A program made the translations under genes and the position numbers. This document shows, in pieces, positions 45,401 to 55,857 of a DNA stretch of 64,000 nucleotides. This DNA comes from Undaria pinnatifida (Eukaryota; Sar; Phaeophyceae; Laminariales; Alariaceae): contig JABAKD010000011.1 in assembly GCA_012845835.1 (NCBI GenBank), forward strand, positions 5,542,036-5,606,035. Direction: 5' to 3'. Positions within the stretch are counted from its first letter, which is position 1, and every line of letters begins with the position of its first letter. The notes beneath the pieces were generated by a model, which made no database searches, was not told the origin of the DNA, and saw nothing but the letters and a program-made list of their open reading frames with translations.

Positions 45401-48400
45401 GTGTCGGATGGCAGCTTCGAACTGAAATGTACCTGGTACTTGTTTTCTGGTGCGACCACTTCCAGAGACAGCGATAGGGATACTATGCAACTGCCTCGTG
45501 GGTGCCTTACCATATACATACATATGCACACTACGCGATAGCACTCCCCTTGAGGTTGGGTGGGGGGGAGCAATCGTTTTGGATGGGAGCTACTGTAAGG
45601 ATAGTGTCAGGCATAAAGGGATAATGGGGGCATTGGTGCGGCGAGGGGTTATGTTAAGGAATTAGTGGGGCATTAGTCCGTTTGGCCACTTGCAAAAAAG
45701 GTTTAAACCAATAGCTTACCCAAACTAAGCCTGGCAACACTTTTCCCCCCTCCCTGTGGAAACGGCGGGATAGCAGGTCGGCCGGATATACGGGCGGACG
45801 TGTCAATATCCAAGCGGTTTCATTTCCTGGGGATACCGGGGAGAGTATTTTTCAAAGTTCGACGTGGCCATTAGGGAAAGTCTGAAAAAAATATTATTGT
45901 GGATGGTGGGATTTGAACCTACGACCCAAAAAATCCATGCCCTGTCGACGACGCCATTTGTTAAGATATTAGACTAGTGGGCGTAGTATTAATAGTCCGT
46001 TTGACTGCTTGCAAAAGGTTAATCAATGGCTTACCCAAACTAAGCCTTATGACATGACCTTTCGGGCAGTGTTTGCTGTTACAGGTGACCATGGCAGTCA
46101 TTCATGTTGCACGGTCTTGATTTTTATTTTGGCAGAGCATTAATAGTATTCATCTCGAATGGCTGTCGTTACAAGACTTACATCACATCATTATTATGTC
46201 CCCTTGATAAACCACGGCATTAAACTATGGCCTATATCATGCGAGAGTGTGTTGTCTTCCCCCTACTACTTTGCTTTATTGGGCATACAATGAATGGAGT
46301 TAAAACCGTGAGGATGTACGTACTTACTTGGTGCGCTGGGTTGTGCGGTCTACAAAATAGTTACCCTTGGTTGGGTTGGTACGGGGTCTGCCCGACTTAT
46401 GTACGAATTGTGCATGCAAAACACTTTTACTATTATTATAGCATTAAAGTTCCACCGGAAGCATCAGACCAACGTTTTCATAATAAATAAGCGACATCTA
46501 TTACGGGGGACCATAGTAAATAGGACCAAATATTGTTAGTCAAAATAGGGAAATATATTGGTTTTTGTCTGTACCGTAGGTCCTATTTACTATGGTCCCC
46601 CGTAATATCTGAATGAATGTGTAATGTAAAATTACTTCTATATTGCTAATTGTATCGACTCTGTCTGGTAGATCATTAACGGTACGAGAGGACAAATCGT
46701 CAATGCTGTTTTGCTGAATGCCACAAGCACATACCTGGTATGACCTGGTCCTTGTGGTATTTACTACTGCTTGTGCAACAACAGCTGAATCAGTTCTGAT
46801 GAGGCCACACACAGTCTAGGCCGTGGTGACGAACGACACACGGAGTTGTCGAGCGTACAAAAGGGCCACCCGGACATGCCGACATACATGCCGGTGCCAC
46901 AACAAGAGAAAAACGGGGAGACAAATAAAAAACTTCTGGTACCTGGTACATGCATAACAAAATGTAGGTTCCCGCGATGATGACGATGTGAACATTCGGT
47001 GTTCTCCGACCTTTTGCACAAACAAACACCGGGAAAAGAAGATTGGTAGAGTAAATCATAAAAATAAAAGTACATTCCCATTCCATCCAGCTGTGAAATC
47101 GAAGATTTTGTCGAAACTCATGAGTCGTTCTACGGTCGTAGCCCCCCCAACTTTTCTTTGACAAAATCGCCGGTTTCAAAACCAGCTCCCCGGCCGTCAT
47201 CAACTGGAATGCGGTGTCCCTCGACACCCCGACGTCATCGATCGATAGGCCTTTGCACGCAAGAAAATATATGGACGCTTTTTTCTCAATCTAGTATCCT
47301 TCGTTGTTGTATCGAGCAACCATGAAACGTCCGTTAAAAAAGAAAAACGCTGGTTTGGGGGCGGGGCTATCGTAGAGTCAGTTTCATATCTGCAAGCTGT
47401 GTGTGATACTCCGATCGCGCGTATTACAAGTTGTGTGTCCTCGTTAAGGATATAGGTCGGCGACTCCCCTTAGAACTACAGTGTAGCTATCGGGTTCAAC
47501 AGGGTGATGTTAGTCAGTCTGTGCGCGGAAACTATAAAACCCGTTTTTGAGGGGGACAAATCTGACAGCAGCTGTGGAAAGAAAATGCAACAGTTTATCA
47601 AGTGTATCCTGTAAGTCGTATAACCGGTGAGGGGAGGGCGGAATTTTTAAGGGCGTGGGGGCATGGGTTTGAACAACAAGGAGCGGGGGGTAGGGGGGGA
47701 AGGGGCGGGGCAACTCAAAGTGTGCGTGGAAACTATAATCCTTCAAGGGGGATAAGTCTGACGGTTTTGGAAGGAATGCGCCAGTTTATTATGTATATCC
47801 TGTAAGTCGTACAACCAGTGAGGAGAGGGCGCAGTGTTCGAGGGGGTGAGGGGGGGGGGGGTGGCAAAAGGGTTTTCAACCGCTTTAGGTCGCATAGATG
47901 CTATACACGTGGTGCTAGGTCGAGGCGATGGTGCGGGTAGTGGGGAAGAAGGGGGCGTTGGGGGGGGGGAGGGGGGGGAATTGGAGCAGCGGCATGGATG
48001 GCTCTAGAAAGATAATGAGGTGATTTTGATGTTAGGTGGGGCGTTTGAGCAAGAGGGAGCGGGGAACAAAAGAAAGGGGGAGGGGGGGGGGAAGGGTTTT
48101 GAACAGGTTTAGGTCGCATATATGTAGGGCTTGCTGTACGCGTGGTGTTAGGTCTATCTAGGCGATCGTGCGGGTGATGGGGAAGGAGGAGGTGTTGGGG
48201 GGGGGGCGTTGGGGGAGGGGGGGGTGAATTAAAGCTACATCATGGATGGCTAGAAAGATAATGACGTGATATCAATTGCGTAAAAGTGTTTTATTACTCT
48301 GGCCGATTTCGATTCTAGGTGATTCGTTTGACCAAGAGGGAACGGGGAAAAATAAGGGGGAGGGGGGGGGGGGGCGGAAAATGAATTGGAGCTACGGCAT

Positions 48401-51400
48401 GGATGGCTAGAAAGAAAATGAGGTGATATCAGCTGGCTGGTAGTGTTTACTACTCTGAGTCTGGCAGATTTTGATTTTAGGTGGGGCGTTTGAACAAGAG
48501 GGATCGGGTGGGGCGGGGGGCGGGGGGCGGGCGGGACACTTCAATACATGCGCGGAAACTATAAGTCCTTAAAGGGGACAAATCTGACGATTGTAGCAAC
48601 AATACATCCCTTTATATCATTTTCCTGGTATTATTGTTTATTTTTCTAGCAGATTTGGTGTTATTAATAGCAAATAATTTGTTTTTGTACGTGATGGATC
48701 GCAAGATAGAATATTTCAATCGATAGGTACAACCTTGTAATTACCATGATTTCACCGTGCCGGTGTGGGGCTCTGACATCGCTAATTATAAGAAAGAGAT
48801 ACATATTGCAAAAAAAGTACAACAGAGGCGAGGTGACGTGGTCATGTAATGTCACCACCGTTCATTGAGCACGAGGGGGAGAAGTGCAAATCGTCAGTAT
48901 TTCGAAAGGAACGCTTGGTGTACCCGCGCTCACTACTTACGTTACTTCGTCTATTTGATTGCATATATATTATTAGTAGCATTTTTGCACATTTATTGTC
49001 ATTATACCTAACATTAATGTTCATAATACACCACGAGTATACAACAAAAATACACCTGGACGACTTGGTACTATATATATGCTATGCAGCCATGCTGTGG
49101 GCCGTCCGTGCCTTTGCTGTATAGAGGAAGGTTATGTGTGTGATGTGATTGTGATGTGTGATGTGTGCTGTGAAAAGGCCTCGTTTTGGCAGTGGCTCGG
49201 GATCATTCGCGCGAACGACTCCCCTATTCGCTTTTTTTGCGATCTTAAGCTTTTTTCGTGCTGCTCAGCAGCAGCTGTTTTTTTGCCCATCCATGGTAAA
49301 TTATGAAACCGCCACAGGATGGTTAACTACGCCGCGCCAACAAAAATCGCCCAACTAATTTGTAGAGTCTGTATTCCATTGAGGAGCAGAGCCACTCGGG
49401 CGCGTGGCTCTAAACCCAGTAATGAAGAAGGGGTAGCCCCATGCCATAGCCATGCCTGGTCTGTGGTACAAGCGCAGAACTTGTCACTGCTGCTTCGAGC
49501 GTGCAGCAGCTATATATACCGGGCTACCAGGTATAATATCAAATACACATCCTGCATTATTTGAACAGCAGTCCTCCTGCCACACTACTCTCCTGTACGG
49601 GCAACGGCTACTACGCACGGTACTGTACTGCATGCAGGGTTGCTGCCCTGGAGTCCTGCAGCAGTACGGGCTACAGCGCACCACCTACTATAGATCTACA
49701 CCAGTAGTAGTACTTCGTATATAATAGCTTTATTTAGCCCTGCATGCTTAACATACTATAACTATAATACCTATTATTGTAGGAACAACAGCACTACCGC
49801 AGTGTCGATGCCCTGAGGTGTTGTTTGTATTGTACCAAAAGCCGCACTGGCCGCGCAAGACTTTCAAAACCCTATGGTAGCGTTTTGCGAACCAGCACAT
49901 TCGCAGACAGTACAAGATACAGGACGCCTCTGCCTGTATAATAGCTATAGACCTAGTCTAATATTAATCATAATTAAACGAGCACGAAGGGAGCCAGACT
50001 GAGTTTTTTACCAAGGGCAGAAAGAAATCCCGAGGAAAGAGGATACCCGGCCCCAGAAAAGGGTTAAAAAGAGCGGGCTGGCTGGTACGTCCTGCAACCT
50101 ATACCGTGCATGCCCGATATAGAACACAATGGCCGCAGCAGATTTATTTTGTTACTGATGCTTCTGTCGCCAAAAGTTCCATTAAATTGATATATTATTA
50201 TACAGTACAGCAGTACTGGATACCAAAGATACAGCAGAAAGTGCTTATTATTATGCAGAGTTGCCGGGTGCGAATTCATGGCATGACGGGGCACGTTGTG
50301 GTGGAATAAGCTAACCATGTATACGGCATCAGACGCCTTGTGCAGCATACTGTATACTGTAACAATGTTAGTAAACGCCCCCCGGGGCGTTGCAATTGTG
50401 CAAGCTTGGAAAACAACAGGGGGGGGGTTACTGTGAGGACCAAAACAAGAAGCATTTTTCATCCCATGCACAGTGTAGGGGGGCAGCACAGCAAAGGGTT
50501 GCCTTACACGTCGACGCTCATCGCACCAAGTTCAAGGTTAAACGCTGCCTGTTCATGATAAGGTTGGCGTTTTATATTCGGGAAAGTTAGGAAATAGATC
50601 GGAGGCACTAGTAGTGCCTCCGATCCTAGTGCCTCCGATCCTAGTGCCTCCGGTCTATTCCCTAACTTTCCCGAATATAAAACGCCAACCTTATCATACG
50701 AAAACCGTCCAAATGATCTCAATTCGGATAATTACAGGCCTTTTGAGGCCGTATCTTAAAATTACTACGTGGCCGGGGGCGTTTTCTGAGAAAACATCTC
50801 GGGACTTTTCGCTCTCCGGGGCGGCAAAGTAAAAGTAAGAAAAAAACACGCACACCGCTCACACACTCAGCAACAGCCCAGCAGCAGGTGTTGGTCATGT
50901 CGCAATCCAGCAACAACGACAAGGCGCTCAGCACCGATGAAACCACCGAACGCCACTCAACTATTGGGGAGATGAGCTTATTGCGCTGCCCTGGTGCAGC
51001 GGTGCACACCGGCACCCCCTCGCGCGCCGGGTTCCCGCGCCGACTGTGCAGAGGCAGTACGGCGCGGTCCGCTCCCTCGCATTTGGTCTCCGAGCATTGA
51101 TCTGGAGAGTTCGACGGGACCAAGGGGGGGGCGACACTCCTACTCCACAGCGAGAAAGCTGAATGTGATCGAGTATATCAGCCTCCGATACCCCGACGGC
51201 GGCGTCGAGTGGAATAGGGGAGCGGCGGCCGAGGGCTGGGACAAGGGCTAGATCCGAAGCGGGTACAGCCGATACATTTGTTCGAGTGGCTGCGTGATCG
51301 GCGGCCGGGGGCTGGGACACATGGACTATGTCCGAAGCGGGTACAACCGGTACACTCGGTCGAGTGGCTGCGTGATTGGCTTGTAGTACTCGTACGACTG

Positions 51401-54400
51401 CTGCATGATACGTGTGATATTTTATCGTACAACAAACGCATTAAAAATTAACATGGTACCATGGTACACATCTTTGCTGCACAACCGCGTGGCGAACTCA
51501 CTGGGATGCCGTTGCATGGTGCCAATAAATCACAGGCCGAGGCTCATAACCTTTTACAATGATGCGAATCTAGGCTCTCAACTATGTGGTAGGTGCTGCA
51601 GAGGTGACACCGGAGTGTCCGTGAAGATCACTTGTGGTGGAGACGAAAAAGAGAAGATAGTTTTGAAAGTGGTACTTATGGCCAAAAAAAGGTGAAAACC
51701 TAATAAATAAGGAAATTGGAAGATCGGAGAAGGGAAGGAGAAGTAAGGAGAAGTAAGGAGTGATCGAGGTGAGGCTGACCGCCACCTGATCGATACGGCA
51801 CAACGCCCACGCTACAGGCAGATGTACCCTACGGGTTGTCGTACGGACCGACACACCGTCCTATTGTAGTAACGTTCCTTGCAATATCCCTGCAACGTTC
51901 CCCGATACTTATTATGTTGGTTAAGCTATTCACAACCTGAACAAACAATACACCGACTCGAAGTAACAAACCGACTCCGCGTATCACGTCTCTCCGCATC
52001 TAGAATAAGATACTTAAGTGTACTCAGGGTGGTAGTGGCTGCGAATCAACTAGACACTAGTGGAGTGTAGAGTCCATGTTCTAATGGTGAGAATTGTGTA
52101 TTGAAAGGCAGAAGATCTTGGAAGAGTTGGTTATCTGTAGCTAGTTATCTGTCCTCGGCTGGTTTTGTTTAATTTTTTGCTTCTATTGCCCAACACATAC
52201 ATGTGAACCTGCCCATACCAGGCGTATCGATGTATTTCTATGCAAACTATGTACATCCTTGCCTACTTCGGAAACAGCACCATTCACCTCGCTCAAACGT
52301 CTTGCCAGCTTCGCCCCGGGGCGTTTACGCCGATTCTTTGGAAAAGGCGGGGACGTTTACTACATAGTCTATGCCCCGGGATTTTTTCGCATTTTTGTTT
52401 TGATGGGGGGCGTTTGCTCTGGATTATTGATCGTTTTCGCTGAAACAGAACCCCAGAGCGTTTACTCCAGGAGGTGGGGCGTTCGCTAGCGTTATTGCTG
52501 TAAGCATATGTCGTTACCAGTGTGGCACGGTCGGGTTTGTAGCGCAGTGCGGTGTTCAAAATATGTAGGGGTTTCGATGCACCCGGGTTCCCGGCTTTTT
52601 CTTTGTCGGTTACCATATAACTTTTTTGACCGAGCGGACTGTTCTCCCCAGGTGCGTAAAGTTTTACCGCGCTGAACATAAGTAAATGCCGGGGGGAGAC
52701 GCCGGCATGGTGTCTTGCGGCGTGGTGTTCGAAAGTAGCGGAAACTAAAAGTTACACCCACCGTTTTCCCGGAGTCTTCAACCTGAAGTTTGACCGCGCT
52801 GAAATTTCTGTCTACCGGCAATGATAATGGGGGTATACTTCGTATAACAGTTAAACACATAGACCTACATATATACGGAGTATTACACAATAAGACAACG
52901 TACACCCTGGGGTTGTATTGTCCAAGTCGAATGCTGATTTTCCTGAAGAGAAACACAAGTGGGGCGTCATGGGGCAAGCATAAAAGTTGCAAAAGTGTGG
53001 GTTCTTGTGCGTTCCGATAACGTTCACTTTCGGATTCCAAAATGCTTTTCTTCTTATACTATTAATGTATGATGCGTCGTTGAACCGATCTCGATCGGGA
53101 TCTTTCCATACCATACTTGTAGGCGTATCGCTTGGCGTTTGCGCGCTCCCCTCCCTTGCCGAGAAAATCAGCCTGGTGGTGGTGGCGGAAAATTCGTTCG
53201 TGGGGGGACACGGAGATGAGGTTTCCTATATATATAGCTTGCGTTTGTTTCACGGCAAGAGCCTCGATTCTGTGTTTTTTAATCGATCATAGGGACAGCT
53301 AAAACCGTGTCCGGAGCGGCCGCTAGGACTACGTAGCCCAAGCAGGCCTGCTCTTACATACTTTATAGTCCGACTAGCCCAAGCAGGCTTGCTTCTAGCT
53401 GACAGCAGGCGACAGCAGGCGGAACGCAACGGACGAGCAGCCCGGAGCAGGTGACATATGCGTCTGCACTTCCGGCGCGACTAGCCTGTAGTATTGACAG
53501 TATTTTGGCAGCACACTCACTCGTGACAGAAAACGTACGGAGCATTGTCAGCAATTAATTTATGTCAGCTGAGACACAGCATGCATGCGACACCTCCCAT
53601 AACACTCAGCTCGCCAAACAACAGAGGGGGGGGGAAATCCTGCTCTGCTTTGCCTGCTTGCTCTGCTAGCAGCTGTTGTTGTCGCTACACTGTGTAAAAC
53701 GAGAAATCTTGCATTGTATAGCCTACACGTATTATACATTCTACATACGGTAGTTCCCGATAATACTGTAGACTACTGAAAATCGAGTGTACACGCCGAA
53801 ATTTACGTTCTACTGCTTTGTTGTACGGATAGTGCACACGAGTACACGCGCATGCGCGTGGTGAGTAAGGTTACTTGCATGCACGGTTTGGGTAGTAGGC
53901 ATATCATGCAGGTGACCGAGCCACCGGTCCGTTTTACTGCGTATCCTTACCCCCCCCCTATGCACCTGTGCCCTTTTGCCTGGCGTGTGCCAATTATGTC
54001 AACAGTCAGTCATAGAGAGGCGACCTTTCCCACCGCGGTGACGCGTGTTACAGAGGAAGGCTGCTTTTACTCGCCGCGCTAGTACATGGAGGGGAAATAC
54101 GGTCGTTCTGCCGCAGAGGGCTGTGACGCACGGCCGTATATATCCGCACGCGTAAGATAAACGGCGGAAGAACCGCATGAAACGACCAAATCGTGAGCAG
54201 AGCGCTAAAATTATGGTCGTGCACAACAACTACTTGGGGAAACTGGTACTTCGAGCGTACCTGGTACTGTACGTATTACCAGGTGTATAGGACGTGTGGC
54301 CGGACAAGAGCTCAGAGCTCAACTGCCTGACAAAAACTGACCAAACCCATCCATCCTCTCGTCTCGCGAAGATCTGATTATGGATTATTTTAAGCCGCGC

Positions 54401-55150
54401 ATATATATATGTCAACACCCGTAAACCGGATTATTTTATTATATATATGGTACCTGGTATGCATCTTCGAGCGGACGTTTCGCGGAAAATGCAGATTCTG
54501 ATGGAGGACACGGAGGGCTTCGACTACTTGCTTTTTTCATACCTACCTGGGTATCCTTTCTATTATGTGTACTCCTATTAATACATACATACGCACGTAC
54601 GCACACAAAAAATTGTACCACTATAACGTCTGGAAATATTATAAACTTGCACATATTATTCTGCATTTGACTAATAACATTAACATTATATTGCACATAT
54701 ATAAGTTATATTGTATATTAACATGAACACAGTATACAAGGCGGCGTTTACCTTTTCATGTACAGAGCGGTATCATACCAGGATCATTTATTTGTTGTTG
54801 GACCAGGCACCAGACACCATACGAACAGGTAGCAAAGTACGGTATAACTACTACTTCTTGAAGCCTTGCTGTTTTGTTTGGAGTAAATTATACTCGATCT
54901 ACTCTCGTACACAACGAAATTGTTGAATTTTAATCACAACAGCAGCAAACTCACCGAGCAAGCATGATCAACAGCGACACGAAACTCACCAAGCTTTGAA
55001 GACGGGGCCTTGGGAGTACTGCCGGGATATAGGAAACACCTGCGCGATGTGGCCGTCGACCCTCTCCACCAGCAGAGAGGCAGCGGCAACAGCAAATGCG
55101 ACTGCGATCATGGTCGTCGTGGTCGACGATTTTCTAGTAGTAGCAGTCAT
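39224..55150 (-). CDS. Secreted LPMO-like protein, copy 2 (five exons)
   Basis: Minus-strand join of 55150-54990, 41236-41020, 40708-40592, 40075-39790 and 39411-39224: 969 nt, 322 residues plus stop, all introns GT..AG. It has the same layout as copy 1. The N-terminal extension is ten residues shorter, then comes a hydrophobic stretch (MIAVAFAVAAASLL) and VDG before His34, the predicted copper-binding mature N-terminus, in HIAQVFPISR. Later blocks are GVCGDP, NHMGHCEFFIC (H164 as second ligand) and EQFWACSDISIS (Phe313). Only scattered substitutions separate the copies, for example HV/HI at the mature start, DDPV/DDPA, and changes around SWPSQCAPNKSDWVKL. No stop or frameshift was seen, so both copies appear functional. 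The family call (LPMO_10/AA15-like) rests on motif order; substrate and activity are inferred only. Confidence 0.83.
39790..40075 (-). CDS. LPMO-like gene 2, exon 4
   Basis: 286 nt, starts GHCEFFICNSADL and ends CVLQMVY plus one base; donor GTGAGT. Confidence 0.87.
40592..40708 (-). CDS. LPMO-like gene 2, exon 3
   Basis: 117 nt, ending NTNHM, with GTGAGT donor. The upstream intron keeps the (CGTT)n tract seen in copy 1. Confidence 0.86.
41020..41236 (-). CDS. LPMO-like gene 2, exon 2
   Basis: 217 nt, same length and phase as exon 2 of copy 1. Acceptor CGCAG, donor GTTAGT. Confidence 0.86.
41848..42254 (+). repeat. MITE-2 copy flanked by a direct repeat
   Basis: A repeat of about 58 bp (GCGGTCTACC.C.CTATTGG and CATTCGAGGC) occurs at 41848-41907 and 42196-42254. 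Between them is a MITE-2 copy (about 41905-42173) with GGAGAAAAATTAAACATCCG, GATGAAAAAAACCCATGG, GGGTTAAGGAGCCCCG and the right terminal AAAGTGCTACCTCTATTGTC. Confidence 0.65.
42450..42824 (+). mobile_element. MITE-2 copy
   Basis: The left end GGTAGAAATGTGCCCCATTT pairs with the right end AAAGTGCTACCTCTATAATC (inverted). The inside carries TTAGTATAGGGAAGGGA, GGGCTCTAAAGGGGTTAAGG and AGCCCCGTCGTTCAGAAGAC. No ORF. Confidence 0.6.
42902..42957. repeat. Minisatellite, 14 bp x4
   Basis: ATACCATATACATT repeated four times without a mismatch. Confidence 0.97.
43203..43737 (-). mobile_element. MITE-2 copy interrupted by MITE-1
   Basis: The outer ends ACGATAGAGGTACACCTTTT (left) and AAAGTGGTGCACCTCTATTG (right) are inverted. 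The family block TGACGGGGCTCCTTAACCC is split by the 260-bp element at 43260-43519. The rest is minus-oriented and lacks coding capacity. Confidence 0.72.
43260..43519 (+). mobile_element. MITE-1 copy 1, 260 bp, nested
   Basis: Begins CTGATTCTACG and ends CGTAGAATGACTC, flanked by the exact 6-bp target duplication TGACGG (43254-43259 and 43520-43525). A second copy of exactly 260 bp lies in reverse orientation at 47122-47381. Internal blocks shared: GATGACGTCGGGGTG and TTTCAAAACCGGCGATTT. Confidence 0.85.
43890..44070 (+). repeat. MITE-3 end fragment
   Basis: Carries GCGAATGCCTTCGACAGTCA, ATGTTTCGAGTG, AGGAGCTCAGAAATTTCTTA and GAATCTGCTGC, matching the right end of the element at 59250-59805. 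Confidence 0.6.
44820..45180 (+). repeat. Foldback G-tract element, diverged 5' part
   Basis: Diverged terminal repeat (CCAGCTGTGAAGTCGAGGAT, GCAAGCTGTGTGTG), then CGGCGACTCCCGTTAG, CAGGGTCAACAGGGCGATG and a G-rich run at 45120-45160. Confidence 0.65.
45663..46047. repeat. Direct repeat pair around a tRNA-like box
   Basis: A segment of about 55-60 bp (TAGTCCGTTTG, CTTGCAAAA, GGTT, CTTACCCAAACTAAGCCT) occurs at 45674-45732 and 45993-46047. Between them lies GGATTTGAACC (45909-45919), a B-box-like sequence on the minus strand. It could be a tandem pair of tRNA-derived SINEs; no full cloverleaf forms. Confidence 0.5.
46501..46605. mobile_element. Short MITE with perfect 27-bp TIRs
   Basis: TTACGGGGGACCATAGTAAA and seven further bases at 46501-46527 are exactly inverted at 46579-46605. 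TA flanks both sides (46499-46500 and 46606-46607), as in Tc1/mariner-derived MITEs. The 51-bp core has no ORF. Confidence 0.82.
47058..48620 (+). mobile_element. Foldback G-tract element, long copy
   Basis: The terminal repeat (CATCCAGCTGTGAAATCGAA ... AAACTCAT) is interrupted by MITE-1, then resumes at about 47388 (TGCAAGCTGTGTGTGATACT). Repeated half-units with G tracts follow at 47686, 47849, 47958, 48077, 48200, 48359 and 48506. It ends with GGAAACTATAAGTCCTTAAA near 48572. No ORF with a domain. Confidence 0.75.
47122..47381 (-). mobile_element. MITE-1 copy 2, 260 bp, inside foldback element
   Basis: Reverse-oriented copy of 43260-43519, starting GAGTCGTTCTACGG and ending CGTAGAGTCAG. 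It splits the foldback terminal repeat. Flanks ACTCAT (47116-47121) and TTTCAT (47382-47387) look like an eroded 6-bp target duplication. Confidence 0.85.
48720..48945 (-). repeat. Inverted copy of the 9.3-9.6 kb repeat
   Basis: Read on the minus strand it gives CACCAAGCGTTCCTTTCG, ACTGACGATTTGCA, GTGCTCAATGA, CATGACCACGTCACCTCGCC, ATGTATCTCTTTCTTATAAT and TAGCGATGTCAGA, as at 9325-9585. Confidence 0.75.
50555..50697. mobile_element. 143-bp near-perfect palindrome
   Basis: Arms of about 57 bp (ATGATAAGGTTGGCGTTTTA ... CGGAGGCACTAG) differ at only two positions. The apex holds three 15-bp units (CTAGTGCCTCCGATC and variants) at 50611-50655. No ORF. A foldback element or duplicated hairpin. 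Confidence 0.85.
51657..52027 (+). mobile_element. Solo LTR-like repeat, copy B
   Basis: Same family as 35780-36145: GAAAGTGGTACTTATGGCC, a purine-rich block with GGAGAAGTAAGGAGAAGTAA, GTGATCGAGGTGAGG, CTACGGGTTGTCG, AACGTTCCCCGATACTTA, CGCATCTAGAATAAGATACT and TGTACTCA. Confidence 0.65.
52319..52490 (+). repeat. Cluster of GCGTTTAC-like motifs
   Basis: GCGTTTAC or a one/two-base variant occurs at about 52321, 52353, 52410, 52458 and 52479, mostly preceded by GGGG or a purine-rich tetramer. No gene is present; function unknown. Confidence 0.5.
54990..55150 (-). CDS. LPMO-like gene 2, exon 1
   Basis: Start ATG at 55150-55148; signal peptide and N-terminal HIAQVFPISRQYSQGPVFKA plus two bases of Trp. 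The donor is GTGAGT. Confidence 0.82.
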
Positions 55151-55385
55151 GATGGAGGAAGGTCTGGATATACGATGGGACGATGGCAGGATCTAGACAA
55201 ACCGCCCCAACCTCGTTCTTGTTGTTGCTGTGTTGCTGTTGCTGTTGATAATGTCGGGTAGCAGCAGCAGCAGCAGCAAGCAGTAGAACAGGAGGAGAGG
55301 ACGAAGGCTAGGGTGGGAGTAAGTGGGAGTTGGAGTGGGAGGAGTGTGATGCGATCACAGAGGTCACGGCAGCTGCAGCAAGTAG
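55151..55385 (-). promoter_or_regulatory. Conserved upstream block of LPMO-like gene 2
   Basis: Minus-strand counterpart of 17410-17637. CAG/CTG triplets at about 55261-55280 lie in the same place as the triplet tract of copy 1. Probably 5' UTR and promoter. Confidence 0.5.
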
Positions 55386-55857
55386 TAGTAGTAGCGTTAC
55401 AACACTATGGGGAGAGAAAAGGTGCCCGCAGTTTTCTCATTGGTCAATTGTTTTGAGCGAGAGGGAAAACTCTTGAGGGGCTATGCGTTGATCTACGTGG
55501 AGTAATGCAGTCCCAGTCCATTCAGCTAGACTATAGTAGTCATGTTCCTGTTCTGGGGGTATGTTACGATTTTGTTTTATTTTATCGGGAAATCGAGAAG
55601 CGAGAGTCCAGTCACTGCTGCTAGAAGAGAGGTTGATTTCTTCATGGCCGGCAGAATTTTCGGCATATTGACAAATGGCCTTTTTGGAACCTTTCAGCTC
55701 AAAAGCATTAAGCACATACAGCGGCATAAATAGAAAGCGAGCATAATATTGTTTTTTCGAAGCATAACTCCTTGAAGCCAAAGATGCGTCGGTTGACGTT
55801 ACTCTTGACTTTATTTGACGGACAACCGACGTCAAGGACCGCTCAATACTAAAAGAC

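Larger units (their letters stand above)
41237..54989 (-). other. Intron 1 of LPMO-like gene 2 (13.8 kb)
   Basis: Holds three MITE-2 copies, two 260-bp MITE-1 copies, two foldback G-tract copies, two palindromic elements, an LTR-like copy, a minisatellite and several short direct repeats. No additional gene was recognised; all open frames inside are short and motif-free. GTACCTGGTAC-type motifs are frequent. Confidence 0.75.

Noticed and set aside
45898-45975. Possible tRNA on the minus strand
   Set aside because: The T arm is nearly correct but no acceptor, D or anticodon stem can be formed at the right spacing.
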